Below are positions 41,121-53,429 of a stretch of DNA of 64,000 nt, piece after piece. This DNA comes from Diplonema papillatum (lineage: Eukaryota > Euglenozoa > Diplonemea > Diplonemida > Diplonemidae): the NCBI GenBank assembly GCA_030068145.1, contig JAPJBO010000136.1, positions 124,001 through 188,000 of the forward strand, read 5' to 3'. The position numbers and the translations under genes are program-made. Numbering within the stretch: the stretch's first letter is position 1; each line of letters begins with the position of its first letter. The notes under the pieces are model-generated. The model searched no databases and was not told the DNA's origin. It saw nothing but the letters and a program-made list of their open reading frames with translations.

Positions 41121-41483
41121 TGGTGTTATTTATTTGGTTTTCCCCCAGATGGTTCAGTTTTGTTTTCCTGCATATTTGTTACCCCCACCCCCCTTTTTCC
41201 CCCGCCGACATCAAAGGGGAGCCCTCGCCACGCGCTGGAAAGCGCGCGGCTGGAGAGCGCAATCGCATCGCAAGAGCACCGGCGCGTGTAGTAGTTAAAG
41301 GGTTTTAACTCGGTATGCGGCAACGATCGGTGACGATAGACTGCACAGTAAAGGTGTCGAGCTGGGCTGCGTACGGTTACGTTTGGAACCGAACCGCGCA
41401 GGGGGGAGCTAGCGCAGCGCCACCCCAGGCAATGGGTGGGCTGCTGGTAGGTGTTTCGAGGCGGATGGGATGAAGACGCCGCT

Positions 41484-41742
41484 TTTTTTACACAAGCGCC
41501 AGCGTGGAAGGAAATGCTCGACGATGCTGCTAGACAAAGAACCGAAGGAATCCCAAGTGCTGCAGCTACCGAACCACGTGTTGAACGGACGTGGGGTCAT
41601 GCGGGTCTACCCCTACACGACAAATCACATAAAAGACAACAGGTTAAAGTCCTGAGTGAGAAAACAACACGCGGTGGTGTAAGCGAAAAACAAATCAGAT
41701 TGTGTTTGTATTGTCCTACCTCTATATTTCCTCCCCCTTCCA
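41484..41742 (-). repeat. Introner-like repeat, inverted copy
   Basis: It is the same family as antiporter intron 5 and 59140-59395: acacaagcgccagcgtgg, then gtgctgcagctaccgaacca, then gcggtggtgtaagcg. It is outside any gene I can support. Confidence 0.75.
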
Positions 41743-42639
41743 TGCGGAGTCAAGGCAGCGAGTCGAGTATTTCCTTTTTCTCACTTTTTCCTCCTGCGTT
41801 TGGATCGCACAACAACCGAGCCCCGGCGCGCAGATCTTTCTAACGGCTTCGGTCGGGCAAGGGGTTCCCCCTTTCAGGCTATTTTCTCTCCTTTTTCTTC
41901 CTTTTTATTTTGGGCAACTCGGGGGGTTTCCTGCAGTATCAGGTCTGATTTTGGAGGCAATGTTTCGGGGGCGAGGGAGGGGGCCAATAGCACGATCAGC
42001 GTCAGGGTTTATTCTAGGGGGGTCACGAATCCAGCAGGGCCCGGTAACAACTTCTCCCGGATTTTAGCTCTCAGAAAAACCTGTGACCCACTGCGGAATG
42101 CGACGTATCACAGAAGTATCCGCAGAATACCACCAGGGGCTTTTTGTTTGTGCGCACTAGCCAGTGGTTTTCCGCATAGCCTACACAATGAATTTTTTTT
42201 CACCCGGCGGAGGTCAACTGACCGGAGCTACCGGAGAGAGTGTGCTTGTGTGGTAACCTGATACGTTCGTGCGGTATGTAGATGAGATTGTGTATCGATT
42301 GTCAGATGAGCTTGAGGCCCGCATGGGCGCTTGGTTCCGTGTGCGCGCCGCCCGATGCACACGGGGATTCGTTTGCGACAATAAAACCGGAGGGAAACAG
42401 ACTGCGTGTTTATCCCACTGAATAAAAAAATTCACGGTGCACAGTCGAAAAAAATTCTAGCGTTATTTGTGGATTAGAAGGTTTTCTCTCGACCGATCTT
42501 TTGCATGGTGTTAGGAGGGTCGGCAGGTTGTGGCTTCCGGCTTGGTGTAGAACTGGGTTTGGGTTTGTGAGCTTGCTGTAGATAGAATTCCTGTGGCGAA
42601 AAAAAGTTTTTTAGCCAACCACAGGAAAAACACTGGCAC

Positions 42640-42725
42640 TAGCGGAACTCACCTGCTTTGGTAAGTTTCATGTAGTACGCTGCCAACTACTGATTTTTGG
42701 TACCAACAATGTGTTGCTGACACAA
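42640..42725 (+). repeat. Back-to-back donor repeat, copy
   Basis: ggaactcacctgctttggta followed by agtttc holds GTAAGT on the plus strand and CAG/GTGAGT on the minus strand. gtacgctgccaactactga follows. Other copies: 26996, 45848, 46441, 51712 and 58979. Confidence 0.7.
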
Positions 42726-43171
42726 AACACATAAACCCCAGGCAACTCTAGAGTTTGCCCAAGACTGCGGGGGGGGGAAAGATCTTTGGCCCAGTGAACA
42801 GAGGACCCCCCAAAACCAAAAATCCAAAACCCCTGGAACAAACCCTGGCGCTGGAGAAGAAGAACAAACGCGTCGCGAAGCCAGCTCCGGCAAAAAGCAC
42901 TGAAACGGGATCGAAACGACACGGGGTTTCACTCGAAAAAACAGACGAACACATTTTCACCTCCTTTACCTGCTCATACCGTTTGTCGTGCAGACTGCGC
43001 AAACCCAAGAGGTCTGGTCAACGATTCCGTGCATGTTGCGTGTGTATGCAAGGGATGTGTCCTCTCGTTTTGCTTGCTGTTCATGTCAGATAAAAAAGAC
43101 AGGCGCTTCATTTTGTTTGTGCGCGTCTGGGCAGAAGGGCCTCTTGACTGCTTTCTCCGGTGCACTTTTGC

Positions 43172-43259
43172 TGGGGGAAAATCTTAGTTTAATGATTAGG
43201 CAGGACACTGCCTCTCATGCATGTTTGATGCTAGCAACAAGTCTTCTTCGAAGAAAGTG
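43172..43259 (+). mobile_element. tRNA-Glu-derived SINE copy
   Basis: gggggaaaatcttagtttaa, then gattaggcaggacactgcct, then ctcatgcatgtttgatgcta. The A-box-like tagtttaatgattagg and the CTC anticodon-like loop are kept. The B box is degraded. Confidence 0.75.
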
Positions 43260-43551
43260 TAAAATAGAAAAGGGAAAAGGGTAAAGGGGTAGGGTATGAA
43301 ACCTTGAGGGACCAGTCCTCTTTATTATTTTTCACCGCGGTGTTGTGTGCGCCTCGTTCTTCGTCTCGGGTCCAGAGTTAGAGCTCATCAGTGGGGGAGG
43401 CGGTGTCGCTGCTCCGTCTGCCACGACAAAAGAAGAAGCGGCAAACGCAGCGGAACGGTGGGGCATGCAAAGCTCAATTCGACGTTCGCAACGGTGCCAC
43501 AATCCCCGTCCTGCTCTGCCGATGTGTGTGTATGGCTGTAAGCCGGTCCAT

Positions 43552-43793
43552 CCCTATCTTCTGGAACTGCATCGAAAAGCCTGCCGCTGTTCATTGTAGC
43601 GAATCGAGGTCCACCACAGTCTATCAGGTCCATCTCTATCCCTTTTTTTAGAGCTGCATAGAATTACTTGGAGCTGCATTCTTCTGTCACAGTCTATCAG
43701 GTCCATCTCTATCCCCTTTTCTTAGAGCTGCATAGAATTACTTGGAGCTGCATTCTTCTGTCACAGTCTATCAGGAGGGGATGGACTGGCTTA
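43552..43793. repeat. Expanded ggtccatccct element with tandem duplication
   Basis: Between ggtccatccct and gggatgga the unit tctatcaggtccatctct to tgcattcttctgtcacag (about 84 bp) is present twice. Compare the 82-bp form at 33031-33112. Confidence 0.65.
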
Positions 43794-44633
43794 GTGGCTG
43801 GCCGGGTTGATTTGGTTGGACTTGCTCCCTGGCTTGCCATTTCTTGACTGGTTGCAGACTGTTTGCGAGTGAGGAGCCTCCAGGTGTTGGGAGGAAAATA
43901 AGACGGTTTGTAACTACCACGTCTACGGCAGTGATGAGGACCTTCTAATTAGTGGACTTCTAATTTGTGGATCCCCCAAGAATCGCGAACAAATAATTAA
44001 TTGCTCCACTAATTAGAAATCCACTAATTGGATGACCACGAATTGCTGACCTCTCAAATCAAAGAATTGCGACGGTGGTGAAGGAGGAGGCTAGCTGGCT
44101 TGAATGTCTGAGCTTGATGGGCTTTACTGTTTGTACCGGCGGAGAATGAAGTATTGCAATTAGAACACTGCGGTTCTGCTTTTAGCGTTATTTGTGGATT
44201 AGAAGGTCGGTATTTTAAAGTCTCCGGTTGACCGTAGAGGCTTGGGTGTGGAGGGGGTTGAGAAAAGTGAGAGGGTGTCGTTTTTAGGTTGCGTTAGGTT
44301 CTCCGGCCCCGCAATCGTGGTTAGCAAACTTAAGAGATTTTTCCTGCATGATTAGCATTCGTTCAAAAACCCGTACACCGCGAGAGTAGGAGAAAGTAGA
44401 AAGGGAAACTAGAGTTTTCGTTGACCGCACTACCCTGAGCCCAAATCCTGGACGTGGTTTCAGGTGGCAAATTTGGCAAATGATCATGATCAGAAGGTCC
44501 TACTTGGGCGGTTCAGTTTCCTCACACATTGCATGTGGCTAAAACAAAAAGGAGGATGGAGGGATTTTTCTCCCTGCCGGAACAATGAATGTTCATGTCC
44601 TGTGTGCAGGCCGGGGGGGGGGGAAACTTAGTT

Positions 44634-44720
44634 GGGGGGAAAATCTTAGCTTAATGTTTAGGCAGAGCACTGCCTCTCATGCATGGTTGAAGCTAGCATC
44701 AAGTCTTCTTCGAGGAAGAT
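44634..44720 (+). mobile_element. tRNA-Glu-derived SINE copy
   Basis: gggggaaaatcttagcttaa, then tgtttaggcagagcactgcc, then tctcatgcatggttgaagct. It is close to the 43172 copy. A truncated relative follows at 44850-44930. Confidence 0.75.
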
Positions 44721-45211
44721 GTCGTCTAGGAAAGGGATGCAAAATAGAAAGTGGTAAAAAGGGGAGTGTACGGCTCCCAAAGTGGGGTATGAAACCTTGA
44801 GGGACTAGCCCCCTGTGTTTTTTTCACCGCGGTGTTGTGTGCACCTCGTTCTTCGGGGGGGAAATCTTAGTTTCGTGTTCAGGGGGGGGGGGTTATAGTA
44901 ATGTTGAGACAGAACACTGAAGGGGCACCCGTTACATCTGCCTAACTTGCGGCCGCGCGACTGCGGGACTCTGCGGGACTATCCGGGGCTGCGCGAGGGG
45001 AGGTTGACCCTTCTTGTCACCGACCAAGTGCTTGGGCTTGCGCGCTGTAGGGCAGCTGGTCGACGACCAAACATCCGTTTCCGGGAAGCGGCGGGATCCT
45101 GCTGTGCAGGCCTCTGTTCAAATTGCGGCGTGTCGAAGCTGCCCTCGTGCGAGAGCGAAGAAGCCACGCCGCCCCTTTTCCGATCCACCCTCAGCCGGTT
45201 GTTTCCTGTTG

Positions 45212-45440
45212 GAGCTGCATTGAAGTTCACGTTGTACCTCGGTAACGCCACAAGTTAAGAGGCCCCTATCCCCTGGAGCTGCATCAGGTTGTACCTCGGT
45301 AACGCCACAGGATAAGAGGTCCCTATCCCCTGGAGCTGCACCAGGTTGTACGTCGGTAACGCCACAGGTTTAGAGGTCCCTATCCCCTGGAGCTGCATCA
45401 GGTTGTACCTCGGGAACGCCACAGGATAAGAGGTCCATTC
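45212..45440 (+). repeat. 57-bp tandem repeat, four units
   Basis: The unit ctggagctgcatcaggttgt, then acctcggtaacgccacaggat, then aagaggtccctatcc is repeated four times with small changes. It adjoins an incomplete ggtccatccct element (45430-45606). Confidence 0.85.
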
Positions 45441-48227
45441 CTATCCCTTGGCGCTGCACAAAATTGCTTGGAGCTGTCTATCACAGAGGCACGACGCAGT
45501 ACGATCGAAGAGATAGTCACTTGGTGACTAATAGGCCACCGCTACGGGCAACTACAAACGATCACGCGGTATGCACGTCACGGTCTATCGCAGGAGGGGA
45601 TGGACCGTTGCACCCTCCCCCGGATACTTCACCGGAGAAATCCATGCAGCAAAGAGAGAGCGGCGCTGCGGCAGATGTGTGGAACGGCCCGCCGCGCTGG
45701 CTGCGCGGTTTGTTTGTGCGTACGTGTGTAAACCCTGTTTTGAGTGATTTAACACAGCACGCTGCCATCCGACACTTTTTGATATAGACAAGCAAGCTTG
45801 TTACCATAAAAAATTAGTCGGGGGCGCGTTCTTTTGTTTGCGGCGCACGAGCGGAACTCACCCGCTTTTGGTAAGTTTTCGTGTAGTAACGCTGCCCAAC
45901 TACTGATTATTAGTACCGACAACGCATTGTTAACACGAGAAAAAGGACGGTTGAGTAGCGTGGCCGCGCAGTCAATCGAGGTTGATGTGCAGTCTGGGAC
46001 CTTTTTCTCGTCATCCTTCCTTTGGGTGATGGTTCTGTTGTCAATCCGTTCTCAGCTTTCGTTTGTTTTTTAGAGTGAAAGTTCGCTTGAAACTCCGGGG
46101 TTTGAAAGTCTCCGGGTGACCTTCGTCGTTAAGGGAAGATATCCTTTGTGCGCTGAGAGTCGTAAGAGTGGTAGTTACACGACGTAAGAGGATCGGTGGG
46201 TACCTTGGTTGTTGGTCATTGGTGGTTTCGGCCATTGTCCACATACCTTACTTACGGTAGGCCCTCCTCAGTATGGTGCCGCAGTAGGTGACTGTCTGTC
46301 TTCTTGGTACTGTCTGACCGTCTCTTTTCGTGTATTTGTGGTGCTGCTTATGGTTTGCGCAGGTTGAATATCCGTAACTATTTTTAGTGTGCTGCCGACG
46401 CGGTGCGTCGGTCTGCTGTCTTGGTGTTGTTTTGCACACCAAAGGAACTCACCTGTTTTTGGTAAGTTGCGAAGCGGCACGCTGCCCAACTAGTTTTTTT
46501 TTTTTGGAGTGAATTTTTGCTTGCTTTTTTTTTTTTTTTTTTTGGGTTCAACAAAAGCAATTGCCAACGCAATAGAAGAAAGCCGGAATGAACTTGGTCA
46601 ACTTCGCTTTTTTTTTTTTTTTCCTACCCGATGCAGGAGAGTTCGGTCAGCGCAGCTTCGGGTGGCCCCCCGTTCCCAGGGGCCTCGGTCGGCTGGCGCA
46701 CTCCACCGGCGAAGCGCCCTTCCTTTTTCCTCGCTGTGCAGTAGCTTTGTGGCACCTCTTCTGCCTGCGTGTGTGTCGCGGACTCATTTTAACGTGGCGC
46801 CCCCCTTAGCGAGAGAGTGCCCACGCATGGTTCCCTTCTAGGTTACGGCTGTTGCCCCCCCCGGCTGCTGGTGGGGGCCCGTCTCCTGCGAGCCTGGGTG
46901 GCGCCTGAGGCCGCACGACCCTTCGTTTTGACTCTCTCGGCGCTTCTCCTGTTCATGGAGTCGGCAGTGTTCGGCTTTTGGTAGCGGGCTCCGTTCGCTG
47001 CGTCGCTGTGTGTGTGTGAGTGTGTGGTGCGCACGCCTTTTCGGCGCGCAAAACACTCGGAAGCCGCTGGTGCATTCTTTTTTTCCGCACTGCCATTGTC
47101 GCAGCGCCGGCGAGCGAGTGACAAACAGCCGTCGGGCTCTTCTATGGACACACAAAGATTTCTTGCGACCACGGTTCTTTGGGGGTTGACTGTTTTCTTG
47201 TTTAAAAAATGCCGGCGGCTCTAGAGTCCGGGGCGTGGGGGGTGAAATTCTTAGTTCAGTGTGTGGGCGGGCAATCCTGCCTCTTGGGAGGAGGAGGGGG
47301 GGGGGGGGCAGTGCTGACACTACCCTGAGAGCCCCCAACGACTTTGCAAGGGACCCCCCCCCCCCCCCCCTTCTACAGTGCAGTTGCCTTGGAGGCTGGG
47401 TGGTCGAATTCTCTAAGGTGAAATGGTCAAAATTCCCTGGCAAAAGTGGGCCCACAAAAAATTTTCAAAGTGTGGTTTTTGGGGTATTTGGGCCAAAAAA
47501 AAAATTTTTTTTTTCTGACCAGCCACCGTGGTGACCACCTTAGAGAGTGACAGGTAGCGTCCCCCCTCCACAGTGAAAATAGCCTGTATATAGGGGGGGG
47601 GGGGGGTCAGGTCAGATTCTGCCAACGACTCCGCAATCTGGCCGCTTAGGGCCACCCCTGGGGGGGGGGGGTGGTAAAGGTAGGCCCGGATGGTCTTTCC
47701 TTCGACCGATTAGTTCTCTCTCTTTCATTCCCTTCTCGATCCTGCTCTCCTGCCCTCCGTGCTGCCCTGTGTGAATACCCCTGCGCGTACGCGTAAGCGC
47801 TTTCATCCCGGATGAAGACATTCCTTGCGAGGCACCATTTTCACCGTCATAGAGCGCAGGTCTTGGTGCGAGGGGTTTGTCCCTGCCGTCTGAATACCAG
47901 CGGTACGCTGATGCCCAGCAAACTGGGCCACCTTGCAACCTGAGCTCTGGATCCAACAGCAGCAGCATTAATATACGCTTGGCCCCCCCGTCTTCGGCAT
48001 GCGGGGGGCAAGCTCTCGAGGTGGTATTCAAATCGCAAACAAGACCCTCTGGTAGGTGTCGCACTTCTTTTTTGAGGGCGCGGTGCGACACCGGAATGGA
48101 AATATTGTACTTCTGTAGGACTTGGGTATCGGCACGTTGGATAACGCCGCAGTGTGTTGTTCTCATGTGACGCATGCAAAAAAAAAGAACAAAATAGCAA
48201 GTTTTCAGTCTCAGGAAAGAAGGGGGC
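45441..48227. other. Repeat region, no gene seen
   Basis: Seen here: the 'gtgcgtacgtgtgtaaaccct' repeat (45708-45800, also 49895 and 50265), back-to-back donor repeats (45848-45940, 46441-46495), an agttcgcttgaaa repeat (46069-46135), the 230-bp repeat (47370-47600), and T tracts at 46525 and 46608. The minus frames 47455-46838 and 48289-47612 lack recognisable domains. Confidence 0.5.
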
Positions 48228-48622
48228 GGAACTTTTGCGGAGTTGGGGCTTGCACTGATAAACAGCAAAAAGCAACGGACGAACACCATTCTTGATCTTC
48301 GCGTGGAAAGGGGCCGCCAGGACCACCCATGCTACGGGAGCACAGCAAAATCCGTCGCAGAGAGAATCCCCTTCGGGGGGGAAATCTTAGTTTAAAGTTT
48401 AGGCAGGACACACTGCCTCTCATGCATTTTTGATGCTAGCATTATTCTTCGAAGAAATGCGTAGCTTTGTTTTATTATTGACGAAAGTGTAACATCGAAA
48501 AGGGGAATGGGTTTCAGAGAGTGTAAGACTCCGCAGGTAGGGTATGAAACCTGGACCAAGGTGTTTTCCGTCGCCTTCGTTTAACTGTTCATGTGTGCAC
48601 CGTTGTTCCGCAAACGTTTTCA
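48228..48622. mobile_element. Inverted-repeat element with nested SINE
   Basis: The left end gaacttttgcggagttgggg and right end ttgttccgcaaacgtttt are inverted and belong to the gaacatttccgga family. A tRNA-Glu SINE (48375-48457) sits inside, so it inserted later. Confidence 0.55.
48375..48457 (+). mobile_element. tRNA-Glu-derived SINE copy
   Basis: gggggaaatcttagtttaaa, then aggcaggacacactgcctct, then catgcatttttgatgctagc. It is nested within an inverted-repeat element. Confidence 0.72.
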
Positions 48623-48639
48623 GCACAACCCATGCTGAA

Positions 48640-51600
48640 GAAATGAGTATTTTTTGGGTTTTGCTTTTCGTTGTCGACAACATTATTTACTTTCAGCGTC
48701 TTTTCATGCCATTTAGTGACGGTATTTTCGCTTTTCTTTCTTTACCACGGATTTTCTGGACTTTTTACGGTGCCGTAGAGTTGTCGTACTCTCTCTATGC
48801 CGCCCACGAAAAACGCGAGATCCCAGGTGAGTGCAGCATTTGCATTTTTTTTTTTTTTTTGCACCTCAACTTGGCGGGGGAGGAACGAAGTGCGGGCCCA
48901 GTTACAACGCCGGGCATCTTCTCGTTCTCTTCACTTTGGTTGGAAAAGGGGTGAGGCAATCAGTGAGCGATCGATCCTCCATTATCGGAAAGGGAAGGAA
49001 GAGAGAGAAGTCAGACAGAAACCGAGACCCGCTTCAGCCCAGTCGAATTCTCCTGTTGTAGGTTCGGGTGGTGTGCTCATCCTACCATGCGCTTTGCTCC
49101 AGTTACTGCCGTGTACTAAAGGAGTGCATCGACAGGAAGACGCGTAAAAGTGGGCGGGCCTCTTATGGTACGCGGAATCGGTGACACTGGGAGATCCGAG
49201 AGTTGGCTAAAGATACCTGACTGACCGCTCTTCAGATCCCACAAGAAGTAGAAGCCCACAGCGCAGTTGTAGAAGAGATCCGTCGCGTCTTCTCGCCGCT
49301 GGAGCGGAACACATCGTCTCCTAGTCTGAATTGATTTTTCTTTGGGCAACGCGCCTCCGCAAACTAGTTCGGAAACTGTGCTCAACGCCGGGTCATCCCT
49401 GAGGACTAATTTTTTTTGTTGTTGTGAAAGAAAGACGCGTGGTGAGAAGCAGAAGGACGGCATCACTCGCATCTTGGCGCACGGTTTTTGCTCCCATTCG
49501 CTCCCCTACCTTTCGTCGTCTTGTTGCGCTAGTGGGGAGTCATTTGCATGCAAATGAGTACCACACTATGCCAGCTTTTCGCTACGTGACTCCAGAAGGG
49601 GCGCTTTCGGCGCGGCGCAACTCTAGTCGGTTGCAGCTGTTGTTGGCAGTTGCTCACGAGTTCGTAATCCGAAAAGGAATCGGAATATTCGCTTTCTCGC
49701 TTGCGCCGATAGGCACGCCGCGATGCGGAGGACGCGAGAAGCCGGGAAGAGCCGGCGGGAGGGCGCGATCGTTACCTCCGGGCGACGTATACACGTTTGG
49801 CAACAAGCTGCCGAGCATCGCAGGGACCAAACAAGCCCAATATTTGCCAGCCCGATTCGATCTTTCTTGCAAACCAATGGACAAGTTTGCAAGGTTGTTT
49901 GTGCGCACGTGTGTAGTTCCTATTTGGTGGGTACGTATAAACACGGTGCGCTGCCGACCGTCTCTTTTTAGAGTACAAGTTCACTTAGAGATCCGCGGGT
50001 ATATCGTCTCCGGGTGACCGTTGTTCCTTTAAGGTATCGTATGTTAGTGTGCGTATCGTATCTGCGGTAGTGGCAAGTTTTTAATGGCAAACACACTTGT
50101 TTTCGGTGTCGTCATGGGCGGTGTCGCATTATGGGGCAAAAACGCATTGTCTTCGTTCCACAGCAGACGGGTTGCTCGCCGGATGTAGTACGACTGGGAT
50201 GGTATCCTAATCTACGTTCGGTCCATTTGTTCCAGGGTAGGAACAGCCGAGTTCGCTTAGGGCTTTTTGTGCGTACGTGTGTAAACCCTATGCTGCGATC
50301 CGACACTTTTTGATACATACAAGCAAACTTGCTACCATAAAAAGCCCCTGATCAACAACGTGCATCACCATCGTTGGTCGGCTGATGTCATCGCTCGCTG
50401 CGCAGTTCGTCCGTGCAAGCGCCAAGACCCAAGCTGCGAAAAAAGATGTCCCGCAGGGGTTTGGCGAGGGTAGCCACCGTACGCAGATAACGTGATGCGC
50501 TTCTTGCTTCTCGACACAGGCGCAAAAGATCATTCATTTTTTTTTCCCCGACGCCTACCCACAGGGTGTTGGGTAGGCCGCCACCGTGCGGTGGTTGCTT
50601 GGGGTTCAGAATTGACGGGCATTGTTGTAGTTGTATACTTTCCTGTTTTTGTACTGAGGGCGAGGTGGGAACGGCGGGGTGTCAGGAGGAGTGTGCGCTG
50701 TTGCAGGATCATTTCTTTTCTGTTTTTTTTTTTTTTTTTTTTTTTTGGTGATTAAACGGGCGTATCGGCGCACCTTTTGCTTCGTTGACACCCCTACCCT
50801 CCCAACCCCGTGTTAGATTTGATTTTCTTCTCGCATTACATTTTGTGAATGGAAATATTGATCCGGAAGAATATAGAACACTCGAGACAAGAACGGGGCT
50901 CATTTTTGATGAGCGAGTGGGAACACCTCTTTTCACCAAGCCCAGATTCACCTTGTTTGTGTGGTTTACTCCCCGTTTCCCTTCGCAATTCGAGCTCGTC
51001 GCGGCTGAGACGCTAGTGCCGGGTTTTAGAGTTAAAGTTCGCTTGAAATTCCGGGGTTTTAGGGTCTCCGTGTGACCGTTCATGAATGGGTTCTCTTAGA
51101 GCAAGAAAGGGCTATGTGGTTACGGGTTGTATATTTAGTGCACGCTTTCGTTATGGGTTATGGCTAGCCATGTCCGGGACTGTTTGTGACCGACACCAAG
51201 TACTTTCCTTCGTGGAGTGAAGTCTTGGGCCCCCCACGTTCTACAAGTTGAGCAGGGGGTTTTATGCGATGCTTGGACTCCTTCTCGGATTTCGGCTCTC
51301 ATTGCGTTTGTTGCTTGGTTCTTTGACAGAGTGGACTGGCACCTCTCAGATCCGGTTAAGTCATGCTTGCTCTTGCGGATGCTAGAACCCGTCATTGTGC
51401 AATGCATGCTACAGTCGTTGGGTGGAATTGACGCGTGGCTTCACCAGACACTCAAGCTCGTGTCGCGTGACTCTCACCGAGTGGTGGGGAGCTGCCGGCA
51501 TGGCTAATGAGCGCCACAGTCTCCTTCGAAACTCTCTTCGAGTTCAAAGTGCCGAGGCGGGGATGAATTTTCGCTGCGTTCGGGAAGTAGCAACCGGGTG

Positions 51601-53183
51601 CGACAACCTTTTTACAAGTACTCATTCGGACATGTACATAATATTATTATAATAATAGATATTATCAATCTTTTTCAAAAATTAGTATGGCGCTTTCTTT
51701 TGTTTGTGCGCACTAGCGGAACTCACCTGCTTTGGTAAGTTTCGTGTAGTACGCTGCCAACTACTAATTTTTAACAATGCATTGTTAACACAAAAAAAAC
51801 TGCGACCTTCGCAATTTACGAAACGTTTCCGGAGTTCGACCTTGCGCTGATAAACAAAACGATGGACGAGATGGTCGAATGAACCGACAGTGAATCGGTT
51901 CGTCGTCTTTCCGTGTACAGAGTACAATTAGTGTAAGTACACCCCAAAGAGGGTAAAATGGCAATTTCTGGCGATTTTTTTAGAGTTAAAGTTCGCTTGA
52001 AATTCCGGGGCTTAAGGGTCTCCTCTCTCGTGTGACCGTTCATGAATGGGTTCTCTTGGAGCAAGAAAGTTTTTGCATTTAGTACTCCCTGTGAACTTCC
52101 CAAGTACTTCCTAAGTATTCCCCGAGTACACCCTTGTACACCCAAGTAAGGCCACCGGATCACCACCAATAAAAGTCGCTTTTTTTTTTTCCCGACGACA
52201 ACTAGTGTCAGACTAGCCTACCAAGAAGCCAGTTGATTCCTTTAGGCAAGATTCCTCTACCGGCGGAAGTTGTTTGGGTTAACGTCTTTTTTTTTTTTTT
52301 TTTTACGGGCACCAGTGCAGTCAGGCTCGACCGCTCGACCGGTCAAGTCACTTTCCGAAAAACCCCTTTTTTTTTGGGATTTTTTTTGGCAGGAATTTGC
52401 CACAACTTTTTTTTGCACTTGCGAATACAGGTCAAAATCCATCCTATACCAGAAAGTTTTTTCCCACGCTATGCGTGGGAAAGCAACATACCGGTAATAT
52501 ATTATGGTGTTTTAGAGTAAAAATTCGCTTGAAAGTCTGGGGGTTTTAGCTGAAACGGGCAGTCTCACAAAGTTAGTACACTGTCGTGCTTCAGTAGTAG
52601 GACGGCTTAATACAATTTTTCCAGTAGCTTCGCTTGTGAATCATTAGTGCCATGAACAGGTCGACAACCCAGGTTCACTGTCACATCGTCCATCATACAA
52701 AAGATGGGCCCAGAGTGACGAGTTTCGGGGTTGCAGTGGAGTCTTCAGATGCCTGAGGCAATGGAACACTGTTTGAAGGTGGGCCTCATTATGACTGCTG
52801 TGACCTTGGCATGTGCCTTCGTGGGTGTGCTGCTGCTTCACCACCTTCTTGTAGACCCCAGTAGTCTCTGTATTCTGGCTGCAGCCGAACATACTGCAAA
52901 CATTTCAGGAGTTGGTGAGTGGATTTGGGAATCCAAAAGCTTGCCCTTGCCCCCGTGACCTTGGCTTTGTCAAAGCTTTCCGTTTTACCACCATTTTCGA
53001 CTACTGTGTAGCACTACCCATGGCAGACTTTTCTAATTTTTCGAGACTGGAGGTCCTATGAACATGCAATGTGAATAGCCTCTATTCGAGCCAACCCCAC
53101 TTTTCTCCACACTAAAAAAGTGTATTGTTTTTGAACTAGATAATAGCGCGGAGCTGGCTTTTTCTCCCCCTGGGAAAATGTAT
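48640..53183. other. Repeat region, no gene seen
   Basis: It contains T tracts (48845, 50723-50746, 52287-52304), the cgtacgtgtgtaaacc repeat (49895, 50265), long copies of the agttcgcttgaaa repeat (49970, 51023-51230, 51978, 52510), and a back-to-back donor repeat with the palindrome ttaacaatgcattgttaa (51712-51795). Frames at 49424-50017 and 50709-51083 are repeat-derived. Confidence 0.5.
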
Positions 53184-53248
53184 ATGGGTGGCAGAGTGAG
53201 CGGGTGTCGGCCTTCAGGCCGGTGTGTCCGGGTTCAAACCCCGCCCAT
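53184..53248 (+). tRNA. tRNA-like sequence (A and B boxes), probably not functional
   Basis: The 5' atgggtg can pair with 3' cgcccat. tggcagagtgag fits an A box and ggttcaaaccc a B box. Length is only 65 nt, the T stem has a mismatch, and the middle arm (cggccttcaggccg) closes a loop too small for a standard anticodon. It may be a decayed tRNA or the head of a SINE. Confidence 0.45.
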
Positions 53249-53429
53249 GACACTTTTCCGGTCGAAGATTATTTCGAGGTTTGCTGTCGTTTCGGGGCCT
53301 GATGTGCCCGAAATTTGCGTTTTTTGCGGAGTTTCTCAGCCCCCCGGAGATATACCGGAGGGGGGGGCGGCGGGAAAAGGCTGCCCCAGGGCGGCCCCCC
53401 CCCGTGCTGGGCCCCGGGTACGAGGCCAA

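Larger units (their letters stand above)
41121..43171. other. Repeat region, no gene seen
   Basis: It includes an inverted copy of the antiporter intron-5 repeat (41484-41742), the phrase tctagcgttatttgtggatt (42458, also at 35799, 44183 and 54632), and a copy of the back-to-back donor repeat (42640-42725). The plus frame 41451-41843 is repeat-derived. Confidence 0.5.
43260..45211. other. Repeat region, no gene seen
   Basis: It holds a small palindromic element around 43945-44035 (ttctaattagtgga / tccactaattagaa), the tagcgttatttgtgg repeat (44183), an inverted copy of the 25157 repeat (44395-44530), and two SINE copies. The minus frame 45251-44979 starts in a tandem repeat and is not convincing. 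Confidence 0.5.

Noticed and set aside
47612-48326. Minus frames of 225 and 159 codons
   Set aside because: They overlap the terminus of an inverted-repeat element and repeat-derived text. No recognised family.
53184-53248. Functional tRNA gene
   Set aside because: Too short, mismatched T stem and no standard anticodon loop. Kept only as tRNA-like.
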